64,000 nucleotides of DNA, taken from contig NZ_CP061008.1 of the NCBI RefSeq assembly GCF_014490035.1, positions 6,696,001-6,760,000 of the forward strand, in the 5' to 3' direction. This document shows positions 21,769-30,108 of the stretch, one piece after another. The translations under genes were made by a program, and so were the position numbers. This stretch comes from Achromobacter xylosoxidans. GTDB lineage: Bacteria; Pseudomonadota; Gammaproteobacteria; Burkholderiales; Burkholderiaceae_B. Numbering within the stretch: position 1 is the first letter of the stretch; every line of letters starts with the position of its first letter. The notes beneath the pieces are model-generated. The model had not been told where the DNA came from. It did not search any database and saw nothing but the letters and a program-made list of their open reading frames with translations.

Positions 21769-22770
21769 TCAGTCCAGCGACACGCCCGCAGTCTTCACCA
21801 TGTCGGCCCAATACACAGTGTCTTCCTGCAATCGCGTCTTGAACGCGGCGGGCTGGCTGCCCACCGCCCAGCTGCCGCCGCTGTTGATCTTGGCGATCAC
21901 GGCAGGCGATTTCATCGCCTGCCCCACCGCTTGCGCCAGGTAGGCAATGCGCTCGGGCGGCGTGCCGGCGGGCGCGAACAGTCCATACCAATCATCGGCG
22001 GTAATGCCTTCCATGCCCGCCTGCTTGAGCGTGGGCGCCCCCTTGAAGATGCCGATGCTGTTCTCGTGGCTGAGCGCCAGGATGCGCAGCTTGCCGGCGG
22101 CGACCATGGGTTCGGCCGACGCCGGTGAAGTTATCAACATGTCCACGGTGCCGCCCATGAGGTCGGTGATGGCGGGCGCGGCGCCGCGATAAGGCACGTG
22201 CACCAGCTTCACGTCGGCCTTCTGCGATAGCAGCGCCCCCATCAGATGGCTCATGGTGCCATTGCCGGGCGTCGCGTAGGTTATCGCGCCGGGCTGCTTG
22301 CGCGCGGCTTCCAGATAATCGTTCAGCGTGCGGTACGGGCTCTCGCTGCGCGCCACCAGCACCAGCGGCGCCGAAGTGATCTGCGAGATGGGCGTGAAGT
22401 CCTTGACCGGGTCAAAGCCCACGTTCTTGTACAGGCGCGGATTGACGGCCATGACGCTGGTCTGCGACATCACCAGGGTATAGCCGTCGGGCTTGGCGCG
22501 CGCCACTTGCGCCGTGCCGACGTTGCCGCCCGCGCCCGAACGGTTTTCCACCACCACGCTCTGGCCCGTGATGGCGCCCAGTTCCTGCGCGATCAGGCGC
22601 GCGACACCATCGTTGCCGCCTCCCGGAGGAAACGGCGACACGACCGTGATGGCCTGCTTGGGATAGTCGGGTAACGGCGCGGGCGCCTCGGCGTGGGCAA
22701 CGGTCCCCCACAGCAGACCGGCCAGCGCCGCGGCTGCGGCCTTGCGTACGTGCGATGCATGATGCTTCAT
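21769..22770 (-). CDS. Bug/TctC-family tripartite tricarboxylate-type periplasmic receptor
   Basis: Periplasmic binding protein of about 333 residues. I chose the ATG beginning MKHHASHVRKAAAAALAGLL (GGGA upstream), which gives a signal peptide cleaved after AHA; longer frames upstream lack one. Bug motifs are clear: PKQAITVVSPFPPGGGNDGVAR, then ENRSGAGGNVGT and YATPGNGTMSH. No TctA/TctB genes are adjacent, so it is an orphan receptor, common in this bacterial family. It lies 164 bases after the C-S-lyase/rhodanese gene on the same strand, in a spacer with GC-rich hairpins (one at 22845-22865). It may take up a sulfur compound or an unrelated carboxylate. Confidence 0.9.
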   Translation of the reverse strand: MKHHASHVRKAAAAALAGLLWGTVAHAEAPAPLPDYPKQAITVVSPFPPGGGNDGVARLIAQELGAITGQSVVVENRSGAGGNVGTAQVARAKPDGYTLVMSQTSVMAVNPRLYKNVGFDPVKDFTPISQITSAPLVLVARSESPYRTLNDYLEAARKQPGAITYATPGNGTMSHLMGALLSQKADVKLVHVPYRGAAPAITDLMGGTVDMLITSPASAEPMVAAGKLRILALSHENSIGIFKGAPTLKQAGMEGITADDWYGLFAPAGTPPERIAYLAQAVGQAMKSPAVIAKINSGGSWAVGSQPAAFKTRLQEDTVYWADMVKTAGVSLD

Positions 22771-22934
22771 CTGAGTTCCCCTTGTGATTGGCGGCCGCAT
22801 ACTCGGCCGTCCTTTGCATTCCGGTTCGGCATGAACCGTCCGCACCCCGGCCGCAAGGGCCGGGGCGTACTTTTCGGATTGAAGCGTCTGCTGTGCCGCG
22901 GGCGCCGGGTCGGGCGGGCGCGGCGGGTCCGGGA

Positions 22935-25715
22935 TCAGCGGGCCGGAAAGCGGTAGCCCGCCAATTCACGTTCGTCGATCTGCTTGACCAGATTGGTCTC
23001 CCAGGCCAGGTACTGGCGCGCGGCGGCCTTGTTGCCGTCGTGGCGGTCATGCACGAAAAACAGATAGTCGATGCAGTCGGCGTTCGCAGGCTCGGCCGGC
23101 GTGGCCGCCAATGCGATGCCCTGCGCGGCCCAGCTGGAGGGGTCGCCGGTGTTGCCCTGGATGTCTTGCACGCCCAGCGCCCGCAAGTCCTGTGCTGCCC
23201 AGGCGGCCAGGGCCGCGTCCTCGGCCAGCAACACCACGGGACGCGCGGCATCCAGGTGCAGACTGGCCAGGCGCGGGCGGATGGACCAGCGTGCGCCTGC
23301 GATATGGCCGGCGCGATAGCGCATGCTGGGACGAAGATCGACCAGCTGCGCGCCCTGCGCAAGCGCGGCTGCAAGTTGCGCATCGCCCAGCAGGGGCAAT
23401 TGCGGCGCCAGCGTCTTTTCCACAGGGTTCTCCAACTGCGCCTGCAAGCCTTCGCGCAACACGCTGGCGTCCCAGCCCATCTGCCGCAGCCAGCTGGCGA
23501 CCACTGGCGCGCGCACGCCTTCGGCGTCGAACACGACGATACGCGCGCCGCGCACGGCCAGGTACTGGTCGGTGGCCTGGATCAACTGGCCGCCCGGCGT
23601 GTGCTGCGCACCGGGCAGCGAGCCTTGCGCGTACTCTTCGGCGCTGCGCACATCGCACAGGAAGGTGCTGCGGGTCTGGTCGCGCAACCAGGCTTGCACC
23701 TCTTCCGCTCCGACCACCGGCACGCCATGACTTTCTGCCAATCGCAAGGAACGCTGTGCCAGCGCGGGCAGGTCCTGCGGTGCAACGCCATCGTCGTAGC
23801 GGCGCCGTGCGCCATGTTCGAGCTGCAGATCCTCGAGGTACCAGCCTTGCGTGCCGTTCTCCAACGCGTAGACAGGGTTGGGCACGCCCAGATTGATCAG
23901 CGTCTGCGCCCCGATGATGCTGCGCGTGCGGCCGGCGCAGTTCACCACAATGGTGGTCTGCGGATTGCTCGCCAGCGTATGGGCGCGCAGCGCCAGTTCG
24001 CCATTGGGGCAGCAGATGCCGCCCGGGATGCTCATCTTCTGGTATTCCGCGTAAGGCCTGCCGTCCAGCACGATCAGGTCGTCGCCGCGGCGCTGGCGTT
24101 CGGCCAGGTCGCGCGCGCCGATGCGGGGGGTGTGGAAAACTTCTTCGGCCAGTTCACCGAAGGTTTTGCTGGGCACGTTCACGCCTGCGAAGATGGCATA
24201 GCCGTCGCGCTGCCATTGCGCAATGCCACCGCTCAGACGATGCACGTTGCGGTATCCGAGCGCGGCCAGGGCCTGTGCGGCACGCGTCGCCGTGTCATCA
24301 GCGCCGCCGTCGTCGTAGAGCGCGATGCGCACATCGCGCCGCGGCGCCAGGCGCACGATATCGACTTCCAGCCGGCTGTAGGGCACGGGCGCGGCGTAGA
24401 ACAGATGTCCCTCGCCATATTGGCCGTGCTCACGCACGTCCAGCAGCGCGATTTCCGCGTCATCATGGAGCCATTGCTTGAGCATGTGCGGATCAATGTC
24501 GATGACGGGCTGGTCTTGGGTGGGGTGCATCATGGTATTCAGGGAAGACGGAGAAAGTTGGGATAGCGCTTGATCGAGGTCGGCGATGAGGTCGTCGGGA
24601 TCCTCCAGGCCCACATGCAGGCGCAGCATGGCGCCGCGCGGCTCGGGATCCGGCAGGGACCGCGCCGCGCCCAGATTGACGGGTATCACCAGGCTTTCGA
24701 AGCCGCCCCACGATGCGCCGATGCCGAACAGCCGCAGGCTGTTGATAAGTCGCTCGACAGCGTCGATGCCGGCCGCGGCGGCGAACTCCACCGTCAAGAG
24801 GCCATTCGCGCCGCTGCAATCGCGCAACCACAACGCATGGGAAGGATCGCCGGGCAGGGCCGGACATAGAACGCGCGCCACCTCGGGGCGGCTCAACAGG
24901 AAGTCCGCCACGCGCATGGCGCTGCGGGCGTGCTGCGCCATGCGCAAGGGCAGCGTGCGCATGCCGCGCAGCACCAGATACGCGTCATCGGCACCAACGG
25001 TCTGCCCCAGGTCCACGGTGGCGCGCTCCAGCGCATTCCAGGCGCGCGCGTTGGTGATCGCAGCGCCCATCATCACGTCGGCGTGCCCGCCCAGATACTT
25101 GGTGGCCGCCAGGATGGAGATGTCGGCGCCCAGCGTAAGGGGTTTGTGCAGCAATCCGGAGGCCCAGGTGTTATCCACAGCCAGCCAGCAATCATGGGCA
25201 CGGGCCAACGCGGCCAGCGCCGGCAGATCCGGCATCTCATAAGTCAACGAGCCCGGCGATTCCGCATAGATCATGCGGGTTTCAGGACGGATGAGCGCTT
25301 CGATGCCAGCGCCGTCAGGCCGGTAGTACGTGTACGCGATGCCCAGCCGCGCCAGATGTTCCGCGCAGAAGCGGCGCACGGGCTCGTACACCGCATCCGT
25401 GATCAGCACGTGGTCCCCGGCGCGCAGGTAGGCCAGCAGCACGGTGGCGATTGCGGCCTGTCCGGTGGGATATAGCTTGGCGCGATAGCCCTCTTCCAGC
25501 TCCACCAACGCGTCTTCAAGCGCATGCGTGCTATCGGTGCCGCGCGCGCCGTAGGACGGCAGGCGCTCCTGGTCGCGGCGGCTGCGCGTGTCGCGCCAGG
25601 CCTGCACGCTGTCGAAGACGTAAGTGCTGGCGCGCGTGACGGGCGTATTGACCCAGCCGCGATGAGGGCGGCCGGCGCGCAACAGGCGCGTGGCGGACCG
25701 ATAGGGCTTGTCCAT
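22935..25715 (-). CDS. PLP-dependent C-S lyase (cystathionine beta-lyase-like) fused to a four-domain rhodanese protein
   Basis: One uninterrupted frame of 926 codons. Residues 1-394 form a complete Cys/Met-metabolism PLP enzyme: YPTGQAA, DNTWASGLL and the PLP lysine Lys206 in ATKYLGGH, like cystathionine beta-lyase MetC. Residues 395-926, from the in-frame MMHPTQ at 24533, form four rhodanese repeats. Only the second has a catalytic cysteine (Cys593 in CAGRTRS); the other active-site loops read LYDDGGAD, FDAEGVR and LAEDAAL. No good Shine-Dalgarno precedes MMHPTQ, which favours a true fusion over two genes, but loss of a stop codon between two formerly separate genes is also possible. It starts two bases after the dioxygenase gene. 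Predicted role: release and transfer of sulfur from a thiol amino acid. Confidence 0.85.
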   Translation of the reverse strand: MDKPYRSATRLLRAGRPHRGWVNTPVTRASTYVFDSVQAWRDTRSRRDQERLPSYGARGTDSTHALEDALVELEEGYRAKLYPTGQAAIATVLLAYLRAGDHVLITDAVYEPVRRFCAEHLARLGIAYTYYRPDGAGIEALIRPETRMIYAESPGSLTYEMPDLPALAALARAHDCWLAVDNTWASGLLHKPLTLGADISILAATKYLGGHADVMMGAAITNARAWNALERATVDLGQTVGADDAYLVLRGMRTLPLRMAQHARSAMRVADFLLSRPEVARVLCPALPGDPSHALWLRDCSGANGLLTVEFAAAAGIDAVERLINSLRLFGIGASWGGFESLVIPVNLGAARSLPDPEPRGAMLRLHVGLEDPDDLIADLDQALSQLSPSSLNTMMHPTQDQPVIDIDPHMLKQWLHDDAEIALLDVREHGQYGEGHLFYAAPVPYSRLEVDIVRLAPRRDVRIALYDDGGADDTATRAAQALAALGYRNVHRLSGGIAQWQRDGYAIFAGVNVPSKTFGELAEEVFHTPRIGARDLAERQRRGDDLIVLDGRPYAEYQKMSIPGGICCPNGELALRAHTLASNPQTTIVVNCAGRTRSIIGAQTLINLGVPNPVYALENGTQGWYLEDLQLEHGARRRYDDGVAPQDLPALAQRSLRLAESHGVPVVGAEEVQAWLRDQTRSTFLCDVRSAEEYAQGSLPGAQHTPGGQLIQATDQYLAVRGARIVVFDAEGVRAPVVASWLRQMGWDASVLREGLQAQLENPVEKTLAPQLPLLGDAQLAAALAQGAQLVDLRPSMRYRAGHIAGARWSIRPRLASLHLDAARPVVLLAEDAALAAWAAQDLRALGVQDIQGNTGDPSSWAAQGIALAATPAEPANADCIDYLFFVHDRHDGNKAAARQYLAWETNLVKQIDERELAGYRFPAR

Positions 25716-25717
25716 GA

Positions 25718-26305
25718 TCAGCGGCGCGTCTGCACGCCGATCGGCATGACTTTGCAGGTACCGGCAGCCAGATCGAACGCCAGGCGCTCGGTCAGCGTTT
25801 CCAGTGCGCGGCCATACATGTGCAGATGGCGGATGACGCTGTCGCCCTGGATTTCCACGGCGTGGATATCGTCCGGCATCAGCGCAATGCCCGTGCCGGG
25901 ACCGACCACCACGGTGCCGGTCTTTTCTAGCCGGCCCACGCCGGGCACGGAGCCGTCGTCGCTGCGATCGTAGACGTAGTTGTATTCCACGCCTTCTACG
26001 GCCGCGATACAGGCCCAGGTCGTGTGGTTGTGCGGAACGATCTGCTTGCCGGGACGCATGACGTTCAGATAAAGCGCGTAGCTCTTGTCGGCGTCTTCGG
26101 CGATCAGGTAGCGGGCCTGGCGTTCGCCGTCTTCCGGAGCGGGATAGCGATCGGCGGCCCACCAGTCGGAGTGGCCGGCCAGGCCGATCAATTCATCCAG
26201 CACGGTTTGCAGGCTGTCGCGGTTCAGCCCCTTATTTCCTACAGTTTTTTTAATATTTTCGATGGCACTGGTGATGCCGACCTGATGAGGATGTGCGTTG
26301 CTCAC
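25718..26305 (-). CDS. Cysteine dioxygenase type I family (thiol dioxygenase)
   Basis: Cupin-fold, non-haem iron enzyme that adds O2 to a thiol to give a sulfinate. It has 195 residues. The three-histidine iron site is visible: His92 and His94 in PHNHTTW, and His148 in DDIHAVEI. The second-shell HLHMYG follows. Bacterial members act on cysteine, 3-mercaptopropionate or related thiols, and sequence alone does not settle which. It is the first gene of the minus-strand unit, with TGATCATG joining it to the C-S lyase, and is divergent from a LysR-type gene. The unit therefore looks like a regulated thiol-degradation operon. Confidence 0.88.
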   Translation of the reverse strand: MSNAHPHQVGITSAIENIKKTVGNKGLNRDSLQTVLDELIGLAGHSDWWAADRYPAPEDGERQARYLIAEDADKSYALYLNVMRPGKQIVPHNHTTWACIAAVEGVEYNYVYDRSDDGSVPGVGRLEKTGTVVVGPGTGIALMPDDIHAVEIQGDSVIRHLHMYGRALETLTERLAFDLAAGTCKVMPIGVQTRR

Positions 26306-26367
26306 TTTGTGTTTTCCCTATTTTCATGAGTTATGGCATTGAATGTATCCCCCCTCCTCACGCGGAA

Positions 26368-26379
26368 CAATTTAAATTG
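26368..26379. promoter_or_regulatory. 12-bp perfect palindrome between dioxygenase and lysR genes
   Basis: CAATTTAAATTG is fully symmetric and lies in the 116-base divergent promoter region. It may be part of the LysR regulator's binding region or an AT-rich promoter element. Confidence 0.35.
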
Positions 26380-26391
26380 CCTTAAGATTCC

Positions 26392-26406
26392 ATTAGCATC
26401 TCTAAT
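26392..26406. promoter_or_regulatory. Candidate LysR-type operator
   Basis: ATTAG and CTAAT flank five bases, giving the T-N11-A symmetric pattern typical of LysR-type recognition sites. It lies 15 bases before the regulator's ATG, where autoregulation is usual. Inference from pattern and position. Confidence 0.5.
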
Positions 26407-26421
26407 ACTTCGTAGAGCACC

Positions 26422-27354
26422 ATGCGCAATCTGGATCTGGACCTGCTCCGCACGCTGACCGCCATCGCCCGGCACGACACTTTCTCGGAAGCCGCCAACC
26501 GGCTGCACAAGACGCAGTCCGCCGTGACGCAGCAGATGCAGCGGCTGGAATCTCTCATCGGCCAGCCCTTGTTCGAGAAACAAGGCCGCAACAAGGTGCT
26601 CTCTTCGCATGGACGCCGCCTAGTGGAGTACGCCCGCCACATGCTGGCCATCAACGATGAGGCGCTGCGCGCCTTGCAAGACGGACCGCTGGAAGGCGAC
26701 CTGAAGCTGGGCGCGCCTCTGGACGTGGCGGATTCGATCCTGCCCACGCTGCTGACGCACATCGCGCGTTCGGCGCCGCGCGTGAAACTGGAAATCCGCA
26801 CGGACCGCAGCCCCTTCCTGATGGATGCCCTGCGCGCGGGCGAACTCGACCTGACGATATCCACGCGCTTCGACCAGGACTTCGAGGGCGTGGCGCTGCG
26901 CACTTCGCCCACGGTGTGGCTGGCCTCGGCCGACTACGTGCATGACATGCATGCGCCGGTGCCGCTGGTACTGGCCGATGAACCCAGCATCTTCCGCCGG
27001 CTGGCGCTCACGGCTCTGGAACAGGCGCGCGTGCGCTGGCACACCAACTACGTGGCGCCGACGCTGGTGGGGATCAAGGCGGCGCTGCGCGCCGGTTTAG
27101 GCGTCACCGCGCGCAGCGTGGAACTGCTGGGGCCCGAAATGCGCGTATTGGGAGAAAAGGAAGGATTGCCGCCCTTGCCCGACGTGACGTACTTCCTGTG
27201 GATAAGGCCTGACCTGATCAATCCGCTGACGCGGCAAGTCTACGAGATGCTCAAGACCAGCCTGCGGCTGGCGCAGCAGGGCGATGCGGCGGCCCAGCCG
27301 CCGCGCCTCAATAGCGGTCGAACAGATCCTGCAGGGCTGCCGGATCGCGCGTGA
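26422..27354 (+). CDS. LysR-family transcriptional regulator
   Basis: DNA-binding regulator of 310 residues. The N-terminal winged helix-turn-helix is canonical (FSEAANRLHKTQSAVTQQMQRLE, residues ~22-44), followed by the linker and a periplasmic-binding-protein-like effector domain. It is divergent from the thiol dioxygenase operon and probably its activator. Its 3' end overlaps the convergent asparaginase gene by 47 bases, so both transcripts have antisense ends. Confidence 0.93.
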   Translation: MRNLDLDLLRTLTAIARHDTFSEAANRLHKTQSAVTQQMQRLESLIGQPLFEKQGRNKVLSSHGRRLVEYARHMLAINDEALRALQDGPLEGDLKLGAPLDVADSILPTLLTHIARSAPRVKLEIRTDRSPFLMDALRAGELDLTISTRFDQDFEGVALRTSPTVWLASADYVHDMHAPVPLVLADEPSIFRRLALTALEQARVRWHTNYVAPTLVGIKAALRAGLGVTARSVELLGPEMRVLGEKEGLPPLPDVTYFLWIRPDLINPLTRQVYEMLKTSLRLAQQGDAAAQPPRLNSGRTDPAGLPDRA

Positions 27355-28312
27355 CGGAAAGACCCAGCATCAGCAGGATGCGGGCTTTCTGTGGATTCAG
27401 GTCGCGCGCGGCAACAAACCCCAGGCGCGCGTCATCGAGTTCGACGTCGCGCGCCACGAAGCCGCTGCCCGTGCGGCTGGAGCGCACGACCGCCACGCCG
27501 TTGGCCGCGGCGCGGCTCAGGCCTTCAATGGCCAGATCGGTGGCGTTACCGTCGCCAACGCCGGCCAGCACGATGCCGTCGGCGGCATCGGCCAGGAAAT
27601 CGATCAGATCGCCCTGCAGGTCGGCATGGGCATAGACAACATCCACGCGCGGCCAACCGGCCTTTTCCAGCAATGCGAGTGAAAACTCGCTTTCTACGGT
27701 GTGCGTCGTGGTGTTGCGCGAATAGAAGAATGGAACCCCGCCGTGCATGACGCCGGCGCGGCCGCGATTAGGCGAAGCGAACGCGCAGAGGCCAGCGCTG
27801 GCGATCTTCTGGATCTCGCGGGCGTAGTGCACGTCTTCGTTCATGATGACGAGCGGCCCGCGGGCGCGCGCCTCGGGATGGCGCGCCAGCGCCACCGCGT
27901 TGTACAGATTGGCCGGGCCTTCCGCGCCCAGGGCGGTGGCCGGACGCATGGCGCCCACCAGCACCACGGGCTTGTCGTGGCGTATCACCAGGCTCAGGAA
28001 GTACGCCGTTTCTTCCAGCGTATCGGTACCGTGCGTGATGACGATGCCCGCCACCGAGGCGTCGCGGCTCAGCGCATCCACGCGCTCGGCCAGCGCGCGC
28101 CAGACGGCGTGCGTCATGTTCTGGCTGCCGACGTTGGCAACCTGTTCGGCACGGATCTCGGCGATGCCCGCCAGTTGCGGCACGGCAGCCAACAGGTCGT
28201 TGACGGAGAACGAGCCGGCCTTGTAGCCGGCGGAGGTCGCGTCAGCCTGGGCGCCAGCGATCGTGCCGCCCGTCGCCAATACTGCGATGACAGGCAGCGC
28301 GCGCTCAGGCAT
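27308..28312 (-). CDS. L-asparaginase (type II family, no signal peptide)
   Basis: Hydrolyses L-asparagine, and perhaps glutamine, to the acid and ammonia. It has about 334 residues from the ATG at 28312, which overlaps the end of parB by eight bases and has GGAG inside parB. Both active-site motifs are present: LATGGTIAG with the nucleophile near Thr17, and THGTDTLEETAYFL. Unlike E. coli AnsB it begins directly at MPERALPVIAV with no export signal, so it should be cytoplasmic. The translational link with parB is probably an accident of compaction. Confidence 0.93.
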   Translation of the reverse strand: MPERALPVIAVLATGGTIAGAQADATSAGYKAGSFSVNDLLAAVPQLAGIAEIRAEQVANVGSQNMTHAVWRALAERVDALSRDASVAGIVITHGTDTLEETAYFLSLVIRHDKPVVLVGAMRPATALGAEGPANLYNAVALARHPEARARGPLVIMNEDVHYAREIQKIASAGLCAFASPNRGRAGVMHGGVPFFYSRNTTTHTVESEFSLALLEKAGWPRVDVVYAHADLQGDLIDFLADAADGIVLAGVGDGNATDLAIEGLSRAAANGVAVVRSSRTGSGFVARDVELDDARLGFVAARDLNPQKARILLMLGLSVTRDPAALQDLFDRY

Positions 28313-29231
28313 CCACCACTCCGGACAGGCCTTGGCGCTCAAGCAGGGAATTCAGGTGTTCCCAGCCATGGAAGTCGATGACGATCTGGCCCTTTTCCTT
28401 GGCGCCCACTTTCAGCGCGACGCGCGTACCCAGATGGTCGGATAGCGCCTCTTCCAGGCGGGTCAGGTCGCGCGATGCGCCGTTGGCCTTCTTCTTGGGC
28501 GCAGCCGACGACTCCGCTTCCTTGGCGGTCTTGGCGACCAGCTTTTCGGCTTCACGCACCGACAGGCGGCGCGCGATGATCTGGTTGGCCAGCTGGATCT
28601 GCGTAGCCGCGTCCACGGCGAGCAGCGCGCGCGCATGGCCCATGTCCACATCGCCCGCCAGCAGCATGGTCTGCACGGCCGCCGCCAGGTTCAGGAGGCG
28701 CAGCAGGTTGCTGGTGGCCGAACGCGAACGGCCGATCGCTTGCGCGGCCTGTTCATGCGTCAGGCCGAATTCGTCGAGCAGCCGGCGCACGCCCTGCGCT
28801 TCTTCCAGCGGATTCAGGTCTTCGCGCTGGATGTTTTCAATCAGCGCCATGACGGCCGCGTTCTCGTCGGCCACTTCACGCACCAGCACCGGCACTTCCT
28901 TCAGGCCGGCAATCTGCGCAGCGCGGAAGCGCCGTTCGCCGGCAATGATTTCATAGTGGCCGGGCGCAGCTTCGCCCAGTGCGCGCACAAGAATGGGTTG
29001 CATGATGCCTTGTGTGCGGATCGATTCGGCCAGTTCGCCCAACGCGCCCTCGTCCATGCGCGTGCGCGGCTGATACTTGCCGGCGCGCATCTTCGAGACG
29101 GGCAAGGTGGACGGCGGACCCTCGGGCTTGGCGGCGGCAGCAGCCTTGCCGATGTTCTCGATGGCAGGCGCGTCGGCGCCGAGCAAGGCGTCCAGTCCGC
29201 GGCCCAATCCCTTGGGTTTCTTGGTGGCCAT
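28305..29231 (-). CDS. parB: Chromosome partitioning protein ParB (Spo0J family)
   Basis: Binds parS and spreads on neighbouring DNA as a CTP-dependent clamp, forming the segregation complex moved by ParA. It has 308 residues from the ATG beginning MATKKPKGLGRGLDALLG. Key parts are the ParB/Srx CTPase box (GERRFRAAQ), the IQREDLNPLEEA segment, and the parS-reading helix-turn-helix (LTHEQAAQAIGRSRSATSN), ending in a dimerisation domain. Its target sites lie 4-6 kb away, upstream of mnmG. An acetyltransferase gene separates it from parA. Confidence 0.98.
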   Translation of the reverse strand: MATKKPKGLGRGLDALLGADAPAIENIGKAAAAAKPEGPPSTLPVSKMRAGKYQPRTRMDEGALGELAESIRTQGIMQPILVRALGEAAPGHYEIIAGERRFRAAQIAGLKEVPVLVREVADENAAVMALIENIQREDLNPLEEAQGVRRLLDEFGLTHEQAAQAIGRSRSATSNLLRLLNLAAAVQTMLLAGDVDMGHARALLAVDAATQIQLANQIIARRLSVREAEKLVAKTAKEAESSAAPKKKANGASRDLTRLEEALSDHLGTRVALKVGAKEKGQIVIDFHGWEHLNSLLERQGLSGVVDA

Positions 29232-29274
29232 AATTAAATCCTCTTTCCTTCTGTTTTTGTATCCCGAGCCTGGC

Positions 29275-30099
29275 TCAGGCGTCCGTCTGCTCGGCGGGCA
29301 GGCGGTACCAATACGCGTAACAGTCTTTAAAACCGTAGCGGCCATACAAGGCGCGCGCGGCTATATTCTCCGGCTCAACCTGCAAATAGGCTGTCGTGGC
29401 GCCGCCGGCGGCGCCTGTTGCCAACAAGTGTTCAATCAGGGCGGCGGCGTAGCCTTTGCGCCGCTGCCCCGGGTCGGTGACGATATCGAACAGGCCCAGC
29501 AAGTCGCCGTCGCGGACGGCCAGGCCCGCGGCAACGCACTGCCCCGCCGCGTCGGTTGCCAGCACCGGCGAGATATCCACAGCCAGTCCTTGCAAGCGCG
29601 TCCGATGTTCGGCGATGTGCGCGGATTCCGAGTTGCGCATTGCCCCGACCGCCGCCGCGAAGCGTCCGGTATCGACAATATTGAAAAGCAGATCGCCCCG
29701 GACGCTGGGCCTGGGAGCGAGCGGCATGCACATGACTCGGGTCTCGTCGGTAAAGGTATAACCGCGGGACTCCAGTTCGGCGTCGAGGGAAAAATCGGGA
29801 CCGATGGAGGTAATGCGCAGCACCATGGGCAAGCCATGGCGCGCATACAACGATGAACAATACGCCAGCCGCTCGTCCAACGGACGTGTGGATAACCCCA
29901 GCACATTGATACTGCGTGCGCGCTTGGCCGACGAAGGCGCGAACCGCACCAGCCAGCCATCGAAAAGCACCTGCGCACCGACCGCCGTCGCGTTCAGCGC
30001 GGCCTCTTCCAGACGCGTGCGCAGGCTGTCGCGCGCGTCGATGCGCGGCGTACCGGAGACTGGCATTTCGGTCTGGGAAAAGAGCGGAACGGCGGACAT
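29275..30099 (-). CDS. GNAT-family acetyltransferase within the parAB operon
   Basis: Predicted N-acetyltransferase of 274 residues. The C-terminal GNAT domain has the acetyl-CoA loop RRKGYAAALIEHLL and a late PENIAARALYGRYGF segment. The first ~120 residues form a divergent N-terminal domain, possibly a second GNAT-like fold. The gene lies ten bases after parA and about 40 bases before parB, so it is co-transcribed with the partition genes. The acceptor is unknown. A role in modifying a partition protein cannot be excluded, but nothing in the sequence demonstrates it. Confidence 0.85.
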   Translation of the reverse strand: MSAVPLFSQTEMPVSGTPRIDARDSLRTRLEEAALNATAVGAQVLFDGWLVRFAPSSAKRARSINVLGLSTRPLDERLAYCSSLYARHGLPMVLRITSIGPDFSLDAELESRGYTFTDETRVMCMPLAPRPSVRGDLLFNIVDTGRFAAAVGAMRNSESAHIAEHRTRLQGLAVDISPVLATDAAGQCVAAGLAVRDGDLLGLFDIVTDPGQRRKGYAAALIEHLLATGAAGGATTAYLQVEPENIAARALYGRYGFKDCYAYWYRLPAEQTDA

Positions 30100-30108
30100 G
30101 GTTGCGGT

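Noticed and set aside
24533..24533. Separate start for the rhodanese gene at the internal ATG
   Set aside because: Upstream bases contain no Shine-Dalgarno and the frame is continuous with the lyase. It is kept as one gene, with the doubt recorded in the entry.
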